Shown one piece after another: positions 43,249-52,782 of a stretch of DNA of 62,320 nt; position 1 is the stretch's first letter; each line of letters begins with the position of its first letter. The position numbers and the translations under genes were made by a program. This DNA is from WJMB01 sp964581465 (GTDB taxonomy: Bacteria > RBG-13-66-14): the NCBI GenBank assembly GCA_964581465.1, contig CAZOOP010000017.1, positions 1 to 62,320 of the forward strand, given 5' to 3'. A model generated the notes under the pieces. That model saw only the letters and a program-made list of their open reading frames with translations, was not told the DNA's origin and did not search any database.

Positions 43249-44625
43249 GTGAAACAGAAGCTGGAGAATCGACGATACCTGATAAGCAACCAGGAGCTGC
43301 CGACGAGTTGGTACAACGTCGTCCCCGATCTGCCCGAAGGGCTGCGGCCCATCCTCAATCCGGGAACTGGTGAGCCCCTACGTCCCGAGGATCTCGCACC
43401 GCTGTTCCCCGAGGGGTTGATCGAGCAGGAAGCCGCGACCGAGTCCTATATCGAAATCCCCCATGTCGTCCGCGAGGTGCTGGCCGTCTGGCGCCCGACC
43501 CCACTGGTGCGAGCCAGGAAGCTGGAGCGAGAGTTGGGCACCAAGTCGCGGATCTATTACAAGTACGAGGGGGCCAGCCCCTCGGGCAGCCACAAGACCA
43601 ACACCGCCGTTGCCCAGGCCTACTACAACAAGCGCGAGGGGGTCCGACGACTGGCCACGGAGACCGGTGCCGGACAATGGGGCAGCGCCCTGGCCTTCGC
43701 CGCGACCCAGTTCGATCTCGAGCTCCAGGTCTACATGGTGCGCTGCAGCTACGATCAGAAGCCTTACCGCCGGGCGTTGATCGAGGCCTTCGGCGCGGGC
43801 ATCGTCCCCTCGCCCAGCCTGCGGACGGCGGTGGGTCGCCGGGTGCTGGAAGAGACCCCGGACACTCCGGGCTCGCTGGGCACTGCTATCAGCGAGGCCG
43901 TCGAGGACGCAGCGGGACGCGAAGACACGCGCTACGCCCTGGGCTCGGTGCTCAACCACGTTCTGCTTCATCAAACCGTCATCGGCCAGGAAGCCCGACG
44001 TCAATTCGCCTTGGCCGATGATTATCCTGATGTAATAATCGGTTGCTGCGGCGGCGGATCGAACTTCGCCGGCCTGGCGACGCCCTTCCTGCCGGACAAG
44101 CTGGCGGGTCGCCAGTTGCGCCTGATCGGTGTCGAACCGCATAGCTGTCCCACCCTGACCCGAGGCCGCCGAGCTTACGACTTCGGCGACTCGGCCCGCC
44201 TGACCCCGCTGATCTATATGCATACCCTGGGCAGCGGCTTCGTGCCGCCGGCCATCCATGCCGGGGGACTGCGCTACCACGGCATGGCGCCCATCGTCAG
44301 CGCCTTGGTCGACCAGGGTTTGGTCGAGGCCGTCGCCGAGCACCAGCGCGATTGCTTCGCCGCTGGCGTCCTCTTCACCCGCTGCGAGGGCTTCCTCCCG
44401 GCGCCGGAATCGACCCACGCGGTGCGGCGGGCGATCGTCGAGGCGACCCGGGAGCCCGAGCGGCCCCAGTGCATCCTTGTCGGACTGTCCGGTCACGGGC
44501 TACTGGACCTGGGCAGCTATCAGCGTTTCTTCGTCGATGAGCTGGAAGACTTCGCCTATCCTCAAGCGGCCGTAGAAGAGTCCCTGAAGGAGCTGCCAGG
44601 CGCCCCGAGTGTCAGTCCGACCTGA
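43249..44625 (+). CDS. trpB: Tryptophan synthase beta chain, TrpB2-type
   Basis: 458 residues, the longer TrpB2 (TrpB-like) form. Condenses indole and serine to tryptophan with PLP. GASPSGSHKTN carries the PLP lysine, TETGAGQWG the catalytic Glu region, and GCCGGGSNFAG the phosphate-binding loop. An N-terminal SWYNVVPDLPEGLRP and the C-terminal LSGHGLLDLGSYQ are TrpB2 features. GTG 43249 follows AAAAGGAGAAG; the open frame upstream is the leader region. No trpA or other trp gene adjacent; control by the trp leader argues that it really serves Trp synthesis. Confidence 0.94.
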   Translation: MKQKLENRRYLISNQELPTSWYNVVPDLPEGLRPILNPGTGEPLRPEDLAPLFPEGLIEQEAATESYIEIPHVVREVLAVWRPTPLVRARKLERELGTKSRIYYKYEGASPSGSHKTNTAVAQAYYNKREGVRRLATETGAGQWGSALAFAATQFDLELQVYMVRCSYDQKPYRRALIEAFGAGIVPSPSLRTAVGRRVLEETPDTPGSLGTAISEAVEDAAGREDTRYALGSVLNHVLLHQTVIGQEARRQFALADDYPDVIIGCCGGGSNFAGLATPFLPDKLAGRQLRLIGVEPHSCPTLTRGRRAYDFGDSARLTPLIYMHTLGSGFVPPAIHAGGLRYHGMAPIVSALVDQGLVEAVAEHQRDCFAAGVLFTRCEGFLPAPESTHAVRRAIVEATREPERPQCILVGLSGHGLLDLGSYQRFFVDELEDFAYPQAAVEESLKELPGAPSVSPT

Positions 44626-44700
44626 TGATTCCTCTTCAATCACTCAGGCGGGGGTTGTGGGTCCGCACCCAATCCCCGCCGCTTCCGCTCGACAAGCAAG

Positions 44701-44724
44701 GGGGCCGATCCGGAGGTCGGCCCC
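44701..44724. terminator. Hairpin between convergent trpB and the 44759 gene
   Basis: GGGGCCGA / TCGGCCCC 8-bp stem. A second stem (GGCGGGG ... CCCCGCC) lies at 44648-44681. Probably bidirectional termination. Confidence 0.55.
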
Positions 44725-44758
44725 TGCATTCAGAATAAGTGGTACCCACCCTACCCGT

Positions 44759-45349
44759 CTAACGCTCCGGCAGGCCGAAGTAGTAAACTCCCACGCCGGC
44801 GAAGAAGGCCCCGGGATAGTAGTCCTCTTCGCCGAAAGGAAAGGAATAGCCGCCGTGGATGTTGAAGCCCAGACAGGCCGTCGGCTGGTAGGTCAGCTCG
44901 ACCACGGGCTCGACGAGGAAATAGGTCCCACTATAGCGCTCGACGTAGTAGCGGTCGTCTCCCTCGTCCTCGAGTGTGAGCTCGAAGCTGTAACCCCCGC
45001 CGCCGGTCATCACCGGAAAGCTCAGGGCGAGGTGCTCGTTGAGCCGCAGGTAGGGCTCGAGGATGAAGCCGCCGTAGGTGAACGAGACATCGACCTCATC
45101 GGAGTCGTTGCCGACGAGGAAGTAGGTCACCCCGCCGCCGCCGATGCGTAGCCAGTTGTTGATGGTGCCGAAACCGCGATTGCCGACGCCCATCAGTACG
45201 CCGGTGAACTCGCCGTTGAGTTCGGCCGGGTCGAAGGTGTTGAAGCGCAGGAAGAAGCCGTCGCCGGCCGTGGTTTCCACACCGGGGCAGCTCTGGGCGA
45301 GCGTCATCGCCGCCAGAGCGCCGAGGAGAATCAGCATTATCCGTCGCAC
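44759..45349 (-). CDS. Small outer-membrane beta-barrel-like protein
   Basis: 196 residues. Signal peptide (MRRIMLILLGALAAMTLAQS), then alternating hydrophobic strands rich in Gly and aromatics (WLRIGGGGVTYFLVG, VSFTYGGFILEPYLRLNEHLALSFPVMTGGGGYSFEL) to a C-terminal GVGVYYFGLPER. This is the pattern of an eight-stranded OmpA/OmpW-like barrel, but the last residue is not aromatic. Function unknown. Confidence 0.72.
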   Translation of the reverse strand: MRRIMLILLGALAAMTLAQSCPGVETTAGDGFFLRFNTFDPAELNGEFTGVLMGVGNRGFGTINNWLRIGGGGVTYFLVGNDSDEVDVSFTYGGFILEPYLRLNEHLALSFPVMTGGGGYSFELTLEDEGDDRYYVERYSGTYFLVEPVVELTYQPTACLGFNIHGGYSFPFGEEDYYPGAFFAGVGVYYFGLPER

Positions 45350-45645
45350 GGCTCCGCCTTAGTTTGCGTTATTGCCAGTATCCGGCGTAATACTCATTGC
45401 AGTCTGGAGAACTCCGATTGAGAACGTGTGTTAACGCTAGCATATCCCAAGGTTGCTGGTAAGCCTCACTTGGATGAAAGGCGATGTCAATGCGCCCAAG
45501 CAAAGTGACGCTGCGCCGCCCGGCGCACCATCAGGCCTCTCGGCACTTCACCAATCTCTGAACAGTCAAGATGAACCGGGATGGGATAAACGAGAACCCC
45601 CGCCATGTTGTGACGCGGGGGGGAGGCGCGTGGTGATACTGTGGG

Positions 45646-45720
45646 TGGAGCGGGGTACCGGGATCGAACCGGCGGCGTTCAGCTTGGGAAGCTGACATTC
45701 TACCACTGAATTAACCCCGC
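45646..45720 (-). tRNA. tRNA-Gly (CCC), CCA encoded
   Basis: Minus-strand cloverleaf: acceptor GCGGGGT / ACCCCGC, T73, encoded CCA, D-arm TTCAGTGGTAGAA, anticodon stem TCAGC / GCTGA with loop TTCCCAA (CCC), T-arm CCGGTTCGATCCCGG. Confidence 0.96.
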
Positions 45721-45744
45721 CCGCCATTGATAGGGCAGAAAGGT

Positions 45745-45773
45745 ATCTTAGCACCGTAATCGGGCGCTGTAAA
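45745..45773 (-). promoter_or_regulatory. Promoter of tRNA-Gly
   Basis: Minus strand TTTACA (45773-45768), 17-bp spacer, TAAGAT (45750-45745) with TGC before the -10. Confidence 0.75.
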
Positions 45774-46114
45774 GAGCCGCCCGCGCCCGACGCTACAACC
45801 CGTCGATTACTGCCCGTCGATTACTGCAATGATGTGTGTAGGAAAGAATCTTGAAGGTTAAAGTTTAGGAACCATAGTCACATCCTAAACGCTTTAATGA
45901 ATGAGACGCCGAGACTCACGTACCGACAAAAACATGTTTGTGGGATCATCACTCGTAATTGAAACGCTTTGCATTGCTAATGGGATGTGTTATCTGGTGT
46001 TGTTAGTTCAACCAACCGTCAGTTCCAATCGCAGCTTATTACCTTTCAAATACTGTCTGTTTTGATCCGGAAGCATCAGTTTTGAGATAAGTCGCTGGTT
46101 CAGCTTATCCCTTA
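45774..46114. other. Gene-free interval
   Basis: Low-GC stretch without a supported gene; a short direct repeat CGTCGATTACTGC occurs twice near 45806-45832. Confidence 0.4.
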
Positions 46115-46479
46115 GTGATCATCGATCGCTTGTGAACCGGGATTCCAGCTAATAGATTGCCATTAAATATTTTTTATAGCTCCATTTTCTGCCATTGATA
46201 TGCTATCGATTTATGGCGATCTATTTTTGTTTGTTCTTCATATTCTTCTTGTTCGTTCTTAGTTTTGTGTTGTTCGGGGCGGAAACCTGTAGGTCCCGCC
46301 ATAGGTTTTAGGACTGGTAGTGAGTGATATGCTGGCGGCAGGCTATTGCGTGAGTTATCGACTGTATCAGCTGGCCGGCCTGAGGAGTTGACGCCACGCG
46401 TCGAGTGCTTTTCATGACTCCATTCTCAGATAGAGCTGTCCAGGTTACGAATGTTGGTCCCTTTTCTTGTGATGATCCC
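46115..46479 (+). mobile_element. Diverged MITE family A, copy A8, with 8-bp target duplication
   Basis: Start GTGATCATCGATCGC with GAACCGGGATTCCAGCTAATAG, end CTTGTGATGATCCC. Flanked by ATCCCTTA (46107-46114) and ATACCTCA (46480-46487), 6 of 8 identical. Confidence 0.75.
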
Positions 46480-46668
46480 ATACCTCAACAGCACCGCTGG
46501 ACCTCTGCGGATTAAGAGCTAACGATCATCCGTAACCTGCAGGGCGGGGTCTCTGACCCCGCCGTCTGATAAAAACACGGCTGGGATGAAGGTACCGATC
46601 CCATGTCCCGGGCCTCAATTTTTCGGCACGCCGAACCGGTGGATTCATTTTCCCGCCGTGATCCGCCT

Positions 46669-46697
46669 TTGACCCCGTCGCGGGGCTGGGGTATCAT
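46669..46697 (+). promoter_or_regulatory. Promoter of lpxB, predicted leaderless
   Basis: TTGACC, 17-bp spacer, TATCAT ending 6 bases before ATG 46704, so the predicted transcript start is the A of the ATG. Confidence 0.75.
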
Positions 46698-46703
46698 CGC
46701 GCC

Positions 46704-47840
46704 ATGAATCGACCGCCGCGAATCATGTTCAGCGCCGGCGAACCCTCGGGCGACCTCCACGCCGCCGGGGTTCTCACCGAGCTGCGCGACCGGCTGCCCG
46801 GACTCGGCGCCCGGGGCCTGGGCGGCGACCGCCTGGCCGAAGCCGGGGCCGAGCTGGATCTGGAGTACGGCGAACTGGCCCTGATCGGTCTGGGGGGCAT
46901 CCTCGGCAAGCTGCGGCGGATCCGTCAAGCCCAGCGGATGCTGGAGCGGGCCTTCGCCGAGGTCGACGCCCTGGTCTGCGTGGACTATGGCGGCTTCAAC
47001 AAAGGTCTGGCCCGACGGGCGGCGCGACGCGGCCTGCCCGTGATCTATTACATCTGCCCCAAGGTCTGGGTCTGGGGTGCCTGGCGGGCGGCGGGGCTGG
47101 CGCGGTCCTGCGAACTCATGCTGCCGATCCTGCCCTTCGAGGAAAGACTCTGGCGGCAACAGGGCGTACCCACCCTCTACGTCGGCAATCCCGTGCTGGA
47201 CTACCTGCCCGCGCCGCGAGAACCCGGGGACCCCGAACGGGTGGCCGTGCTGCCCGGCAGCCGCGAGGGCGAGCTTCGGCGCCTGCTGCCCGTCTTCGAG
47301 GAGGCGGCGCGGCTGATGCGCGCCCGACGCCCCGGTCTGCGCTTCATTATCCCCTCGGCCACGGCGGCGATCCACGAGCGCACGGCGCGCCGGCTCGGGG
47401 AACTGGGTATCGAGGTCCTGGAGCACGTCGCGGGCGACTTCCATCAGACGATCCAGGGTTGCGGCCTGGCGCTGACCGCCTCGGGCACGGTCGGCCTCGA
47501 GGTGGCCTGCCTGGGTGTGCCCCAATTGATCTGCTACAGGGTCGATCCGCTGACCGAGCTCTTCGCCCGCACGGTGATCCGTACCCGCTGGGTGGGACTG
47601 CCCAATCTGGTGCTCGGACGGACGATCGTGCCGGAGCTGCTGCAGGACGACCTGACGGCGCGTTCCCTGGCCGCCCGGACACTGGAGTTGCTGGAAAACC
47701 CCGAGCTGCGTCTTGAACAGCGGAATGCCGGGCTGGAGTTGCGGCGGCTGCTCGGCGGCGGCGGAGCGGGCAAGCGGGCGGCGGCGGCAATCACCGGATT
47801 GCTGGAAAGGCGCCGCGCGGCTGATCTCGGACCTGGATAG
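46704..47840 (+). CDS. lpxB: Lipid-A-disaccharide synthase
   Basis: 378 residues, standard length. Joins UDP-diacylglucosamine to lipid X in lipid A synthesis (GT19). Motifs: MFSAGEPSGDLHAAGV, LVCVDYGGFN, YYICPKVWVWGAWR, VGNPVLD, AVLPGSREGELRRLLP and ALTASGTVGLEVACLGVPQLICYR. Demonstrates an LPS-bearing outer membrane. No ribosome site; the promoter position suggests a leaderless transcript. Followed by an MsbA-like exporter. Confidence 0.96.
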   Translation: MNRPPRIMFSAGEPSGDLHAAGVLTELRDRLPGLGARGLGGDRLAEAGAELDLEYGELALIGLGGILGKLRRIRQAQRMLERAFAEVDALVCVDYGGFNKGLARRAARRGLPVIYYICPKVWVWGAWRAAGLARSCELMLPILPFEERLWRQQGVPTLYVGNPVLDYLPAPREPGDPERVAVLPGSREGELRRLLPVFEEAARLMRARRPGLRFIIPSATAAIHERTARRLGELGIEVLEHVAGDFHQTIQGCGLALTASGTVGLEVACLGVPQLICYRVDPLTELFARTVIRTRWVGLPNLVLGRTIVPELLQDDLTARSLAARTLELLENPELRLEQRNAGLELRRLLGGGGAGKRAAAAITGLLERRRAADLGPG

Positions 47841-47956
47841 CGCCGCGCCGCGCTTGCCGTCTCGCCGCGGGGTTGTCGACGACATCACCGACGACCGAAC
47901 CAACGACTCCACCACGGGATGAATCGGCATTATCCGAGGGAGGGAACGACGCCGCG

Positions 47957-49750
47957 ATGGGTTCCCAGGGCGACAGAAAACGCGCGCTGAAACGCTTCGC
48001 CGAGCAGTTACGCGGTCACTGGCTCCTGCTGGGGGCCGGGCTGCTGGGCAACCTGATCGCTTCGGCCTTCGAGGGCGCGGTGCCCTGGCTGGCCGGGGTG
48101 TTCATCGACCGCCTGGGCGGTCCCGTGGCCGAGTTGGACACCCTGCTGACCGACCTGGGCTTCAGCGACCTAGCGGCGACGGCGCTCTGGCTGGTCCCGG
48201 CGGCCCTGGGCGTGGCCCTGGCTCTCAACGCCCTGTTCATCTTCGGCGGCACCTACGCCATCCAGTACGCCGGACAGCGGGTGGCCTACCGGCTGCGTAT
48301 CCGGCTCTGGCGCCACCTGCTGCGTCTGGACGTCGGCTACCACAACCGCACGGGATCCAGCGAGCCCCTGGCGCGCCTGGTCAGCGACGTCAACATGCTC
48401 TCCCAGTCAGTCTACTCGGTCAAGGAGTTCAGCTCCGCCGTCGCCCGGACCCTGGTGCTGATGAGCCTGATCGTCGTTCGTCACTGGCAGCTCGCCCTGG
48501 TGACCCTGGCCATCCTGCCGCCGCTGGCACTGCTGCTCAACTACCTGGGACGACGCGTCAAGCGGTACACCCACGAGCTGCGTCGCCGGGAGAGCGGCCT
48601 GTTGGCCCGGCTGCGGCAGACGGTCTCCTCGATGCGTGTGGTGCGGGCCTTCGGCGCCGAGGACCATGAGCGGCAGGGCTATGGCGGGCGCGTCGAGGAG
48701 ACCCGGCGCGCCGCCCTCCGTCAAGCCCGCATCCAGGCCTTCACCCGGCCGGCCATCGAAGCCCTGGGCGTGGCCGGGATCATCGGCGTGATCACCTACG
48801 GCGTCTATCTGGTCGACGGGGGGACGATCACCACGGGGATGCTCATCGAGTACGTGGGGCTGGTGGCCCTGCTGCTGCAACCCCTGCGGGTGCTGGGCCA
48901 GGCCAACAACCATCTTCAGCGGATCGGCGCCGCCCTGGAACGCATCTACGAGGTGCTGGACCGCGAGCCCGCCGTTATCGAACCCGCCGAACCCCACGCT
49001 CCCACCGAGGTTAGCGGTGAGCTGGTCTTCGAAGAGGTCGTCTTCTCCCACCAGGGACCCGAGGGACGCCGTCACCTCGACGGGATCAGCTTCCACGCCG
49101 CCCCGGGTGAGATCGTCGCCCTGGTGGGTCCCTCGGGGGCGGGCAAGAGCACCCTGGTCAAGCTCCCGCCCCGGCTCTACGACCCCGACGCCGGACAGGT
49201 GCTCCTCGACGGCGTCGACCTGCGCGAGTGGTCTTTGGAGACCCTGCGCGGAGCGCTGGCCGTGGTGCCCCAGGAGGCGATCCTGTTCAGCGTCAGCGTG
49301 GCCGAGAACCTGCGCTACGGCGCCCCCGACGCCACCGACGACGAGCTCTGGCACGTTATCGAAGCCGTCGGACTGACCGAACGCATCCGGAGCTGTGCGC
49401 GCGGTCTGGCCGAACCCCTGGGCGAGCGCGGCCTGACCCTCTCCGGTGGCGAGCGTCAGCGTCTCTCAGTGGCCCGGGCGATGTTGCGCGATCCCCGACT
49501 GTTGATCCTCGACGAGGCCACCAGCTCCCTGGACGCCGAGAGCGAACGAGCCGTCCAGGAGGCCCTGGAAACCCTGATGCGCGGACGCACGACCCTGGTG
49601 ATCGCCCATCGTCTGGCCACGGTGCGCGAGGCCGACCGCATCCTGGTGCTCAAGGAGGGCCGGATCATCGAGCGCGGAACCCATGACGAGTTGACCGCCG
49701 CCGGCGGCCTCTACGCCCGGCTGGTCGCCGAGCAGGATGGCCACCGCTGA
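47957..49750 (+). CDS. MsbA-like ABC exporter
   Basis: 597 residues, a half-transporter: six-helix membrane domain (about 25-310) and an ATPase domain with Walker A LVGPSGAGKSTLVKL, Q-loop VVPQEAILFS, signature LSGGERQRLSVARAM, Walker B LLILDEATSSLD and switch His in IAHRLATV. ATG 47957 follows GGGAGGGAA; the frame extends to a TTG at 47873 without a ribosome site. The place directly downstream of lpxB suggests it flips lipid A core across the inner membrane (MsbA role), but drug or other lipid export is possible. Confidence 0.9.
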   Translation: MGSQGDRKRALKRFAEQLRGHWLLLGAGLLGNLIASAFEGAVPWLAGVFIDRLGGPVAELDTLLTDLGFSDLAATALWLVPAALGVALALNALFIFGGTYAIQYAGQRVAYRLRIRLWRHLLRLDVGYHNRTGSSEPLARLVSDVNMLSQSVYSVKEFSSAVARTLVLMSLIVVRHWQLALVTLAILPPLALLLNYLGRRVKRYTHELRRRESGLLARLRQTVSSMRVVRAFGAEDHERQGYGGRVEETRRAALRQARIQAFTRPAIEALGVAGIIGVITYGVYLVDGGTITTGMLIEYVGLVALLLQPLRVLGQANNHLQRIGAALERIYEVLDREPAVIEPAEPHAPTEVSGELVFEEVVFSHQGPEGRRHLDGISFHAAPGEIVALVGPSGAGKSTLVKLPPRLYDPDAGQVLLDGVDLREWSLETLRGALAVVPQEAILFSVSVAENLRYGAPDATDDELWHVIEAVGLTERIRSCARGLAEPLGERGLTLSGGERQRLSVARAMLRDPRLLILDEATSSLDAESERAVQEALETLMRGRTTLVIAHRLATVREADRILVLKEGRIIERGTHDELTAAGGLYARLVAEQDGHR

Positions 49751-49788
49751 GCGGGGATACTTTTTTCCGATTACAGACCTACGCGGAA

Positions 49789-49812
49789 AGCCGGCTGGTG
49801 ATACAGCCGGCT
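49789..49812 (+). terminator. Hairpin after the ABC exporter
   Basis: AGCCGGCTG-GTGATA-CAGCCGGCT, 9-bp stem, followed by ACTTCT; moderate terminator. Confidence 0.5.
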
Positions 49813-49892
49813 ACTTCTACTAAGGCGACGTTTCCGACAAAGCCCACCACACTACCTGCGACCAACCCGGCACGGCCTATCTCCCCTTCTAA

Positions 49893-49921
49893 TTGACTTA
49901 AAAGGCTTTGTAGGGTATCAT
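49893..49921 (+). promoter_or_regulatory. Promoter of parA
   Basis: TTGACT, 17-bp spacer, TATCAT; about 105 nt leader to the ATG at 50031. Confidence 0.75.
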
Positions 49922-50030
49922 CCCGCTGGCTGGTCTCAATAACCCATGGCTGTTCAAGGCGGTCGCCCGCGTATACGACACTGACGCTTAACCGCCCGCT
50001 GATGACGACCGTATCCCGGGAAGAAGCGAG

Positions 50031-50846
50031 ATGACCGAGTCCGCCTTCGGCAAGCCCGGCGTCGAACCCGCCGCTCCGCCCACCCAAACCGGCGGTCCCC
50101 GGCGGATCAGCGTGTTCATCTCCAAGGGCGGCACGGGCAAGACGACGATGTCGGCCAACCTGGCCGTGGGCCTGGCCGAACGCGGCCGCCGGGTGTTGCT
50201 CGTCGACGCCGATCCCCAGGGTGGTATCTCGGCCTACTTCGCCATCCCGCCCACCCCGGGGCTGGCCGAGCTGCTCTCCGGAGACGGCATCGACCTCGTC
50301 AAGGTGCGCGAGAACCTGCTGGTACTGACCGCGGGGGGCAAGCGACTCTGGAGCGTCGCCAGGGAGCTGGAGAATCGCGACGCCGGCTACGAGCACCTGC
50401 GCCGGGCCTTCGCCCGCCTCACCGATCTGGACTACGTCATCTTCGACTGCTCGCCCAGCCTGGGCTTCCTCAACTACAACGTGCTCGAGTACACCGACTA
50501 CCTGCTCATCCCCGTCTCCCTGGATTACCTCTCGGCCCTGGAGGCCGTGGAAACCGTCAACGAGATCCGCACCTCCACGGAGCTCGACGAGGTGCGCATC
50601 CTCGGCCTGGTGCCCACCTTCTACGACCGGCGCACCCGGATGGGCCGGGTGCTTTTGAAGATGATCCGCGACCACTTCGACTCCCTGGTCACCGAGAGCA
50701 TCATCCGCACCAACACCAAGGTCAACGAGGCGCCCAGCCACCAACTGGCCGTGGCCGAGTACGATCCCCACTCCTACGGCGCCGCCGACTACGGCGCGCT
50801 GCTCGACGAGCTCGAGGAGCGCTGCCGCCGACTGGAAGCGCCGTAA
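50031..50846 (+). CDS. ParA/Soj-family ATPase, orphan
   Basis: 271 residues. Deviant Walker A KGGTGKTTMSANLA, LLVDADPQGG (Walker A'), FDCSPSLGFLNYNVL (Walker B) and NTKVNEAPSHQ. ParA ATPases position chromosomes, plasmids or large protein complexes by dynamic DNA-bound gradients. No parB or parS-like site is adjacent, and it has its own promoter and terminator, so it may be the chromosomal partition protein separated from parB or an orphan positioning factor. The first 25 residues are a Pro-rich extension. Confidence 0.88.
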   Translation: MTESAFGKPGVEPAAPPTQTGGPRRISVFISKGGTGKTTMSANLAVGLAERGRRVLLVDADPQGGISAYFAIPPTPGLAELLSGDGIDLVKVRENLLVLTAGGKRLWSVARELENRDAGYEHLRRAFARLTDLDYVIFDCSPSLGFLNYNVLEYTDYLLIPVSLDYLSALEAVETVNEIRTSTELDEVRILGLVPTFYDRRTRMGRVLLKMIRDHFDSLVTESIIRTNTKVNEAPSHQLAVAEYDPHSYGAADYGALLDELEERCRRLEAP

Positions 50847-50882
50847 ACCCTCTAGGCCGCCAGCTCGAGCAGGATTTATCGC

Positions 50883-50905
50883 AACCGCTCCGGCGGTTTT
50901 TTTGT
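50883..50905 (+). terminator. Intrinsic terminator of parA
   Basis: AACCGC-TCCG-GCGGTT followed by TTTTTG. Confidence 0.85.
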
Positions 50906-51460
50906 TGGGATTATCCCTCGCCCCGGCCAGACGTTGATCAGATAGAACACCCGACCTGGATGATGGTTAGACATTCCGGGCCAAACCTGAGAGTAAACGA
51001 CAGTGTGGATATGAGGGTTGGCATCATACACGATCCCGGGTCGGCTCACTCCAACCCGAAACTCCGCCCCCCTCGAAAAAGCACGAAACAGCGGCAGGGA
51101 CGAGCCCATGCTGAATCATGTTAAGCTCGTAACCTTTTCCCCACAATCCTTAAGCATTATATATAAGCTTGTTAATAGAATACTTATGGTTTAAGCATCA
51201 ACATCGGTGCCAACGGCGACAAGCAGTTTATTCGTATGTAGTTACTTTGCCACGGGAACCTAAATAATGTGCTTTTACACCTACCTGACACAAGCATCTC
51301 GCTCGATTTACGCTTCTATTGATAAGCTAACCGCTCTTATCCAAATGCTATCCAGTTATACTGCGGTCCGTCACCGCTTAGTGATCCCTAAGCGTTTGTC
51401 AGCCGCGGTTGTTTCGCGTTTTCGTCTTCATCAGAGCGTCTATGCCGATACTTTCCCCTT
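50906..51460. other. Gene-free interval
   Basis: No supported gene; low-GC sequence resembling decayed repeat DNA but not alignable by eye to A, B or C. Confidence 0.35.
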
Positions 51461-51771
51461 GGGCTCATCAACGAAAACTGAACCGAGTATTCGCAACTCA
51501 GGAAAACCGCAGCGAGGGGTCAACCAGCGAAGTCGGATAACGGTCGAAGCTGCTTATGCGAGCAATAGAGCATCATCAGCAGGTCATTTACTCACAGCCT
51601 GGTCGAAACTTGTATGGACGCAACAGCCTCGGGCTTCTGGCGACACTTATCGCCAGTCAAAGCGCATCCCTACCTGGCAGCGGGATGACAATGGCGGCGA
51701 GTGTGAACGATAAAGCAACCAATGACAGTCTATCAGCTTGATGAATCGGTCCGGTTACGTGTGATAATCAC
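51461..51771 (-). mobile_element. MITE family A, copy A9
   Basis: Start GGGCTCATCAACGAAAACTG, end ACGTGTGATAATCAC; contains AACCAGCGAAGTCGGATAAC, GCGAGCAATAGAGC and GATGACAATGGCGGCGAGTG, the family-A core in reverse. Confidence 0.8.
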
Positions 51772-51842
51772 CGCATGAGTAGCCGGAACGAAAGCGCCCA
51801 TGTCCGAGGCCTTGGTGGCGGACCAATCGAACGCCCACCACC

Positions 51843-51935
51843 GGGACCGGCTTTGGCACGTTTCTTGCGGAGGGAGAACGATACCGCCGGAAAGCACGGT
51901 CTCCAGGCTGCAAGAAACGTGCCAAAGCCGGTCCC
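51843..51935. repeat. Palindromic repeat PAL-4 (26-bp perfect arms)
   Basis: Arms 51843-51868 and 51910-51935 are perfect reverse complements (GGGACCGG then the core CTTTGGCACGTTTCTTGC), 41-nt loop. Longest and best-preserved copy. Confidence 0.92.
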
Positions 51936-52038
51936 CCGCACGCCACCGTGGGTAGGCGACGATATGGTGGACGATAGCATCAGGGCGGGGTCTTCCCCGC
52001 CCTGTCGGACAGTCTGCTTGCGTGTTCTTGTGAGCGGC

Positions 52039-52782
52039 CTAGCGTCCCAGCTCCTCGTCGCGTTCCTGGTTCCACTCGACCCACTCGTCCTCGAGCTCGT
52101 CTTCGGCGGAGAACTCCATCTGGTCGAGCACGGAGCCGTCGGCGGCGATGTAGACCTGTGACATTTGGCCGATCAGGATGTTCTCCCATTCCTCCTCGCT
52201 GACCTCGACGGGTCCGGAAACCTCGTGGGGTCCGACGACCTCGTGACGCTCGCCCGGGTCGGGGTCGCCGCCCCCGGAGCTTTCGGTCTCCCAGAACATG
52301 GGGCCTTCGAGGGCCATCAGCGGGTTCCATATCTCGACGGAGCCTTCGTAAACGCGCAGCAGCGTCGAGGTGTCGGGATAGATGTCGGTGCGGAAGACGG
52401 TGCCGCGGACGGCCGCCGAGGCGGTGGGGGTGGTGACGACGTAGGCCCCGTCGGAGTTGGTGAAGGGGGTGACGTTGGACCAGACGCGGCCGCCGCTGCA
52501 GTTGACCACGGTGGCCTCGCCCAGACCTCCGGCGGAGCGTTCGATGGTCAGCCGGGCCTCGGAGCCCAGCCGGGTCAGCGAGCCGTCGCCGAAGGTCAGC
52601 TCGACCCGGGAGCGCGAGCCGGTGATCACCACATCGCCGCTCTTGAGTTCGGTGCCCAGCGAGGCGGTCTTGGTGACGCCGCCGCGTTGGTAGGTGACGC
52701 TGCCGACCAGGTAGGTCACCTCGGCTCCGGCCAGGGCGGCCACGCTGAGCACGGCCAGCAAGATGATGGCTTTCTTGAACAT
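52039..52782 (-). CDS. Exported FecR-domain protein
   Basis: 247 residues. Signal peptide (MFKKAIILLAVLSVAALAGA) followed by a FecR domain: VTYLVGSVTYQRGG, LKSGDVVITGSRSRVELTFGDGSLTRLG, ARLTIER, and VVTTPTASAAVRGTVFRTDI, ending LLRVYEGSVEI. An acidic C-terminal tail follows (EEWENILIGQMSQV...EDELEDEWVEW). FecR folds occur in signal transducers, but many exported versions without a membrane anchor have unknown roles. Monocistronic. Confidence 0.88.
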   Translation of the reverse strand: MFKKAIILLAVLSVAALAGAEVTYLVGSVTYQRGGVTKTASLGTELKSGDVVITGSRSRVELTFGDGSLTRLGSEARLTIERSAGGLGEATVVNCSGGRVWSNVTPFTNSDGAYVVTTPTASAAVRGTVFRTDIYPDTSTLLRVYEGSVEIWNPLMALEGPMFWETESSGGGDPDPGERHEVVGPHEVSGPVEVSEEEWENILIGQMSQVYIAADGSVLDQMEFSAEDELEDEWVEWNQERDEELGR

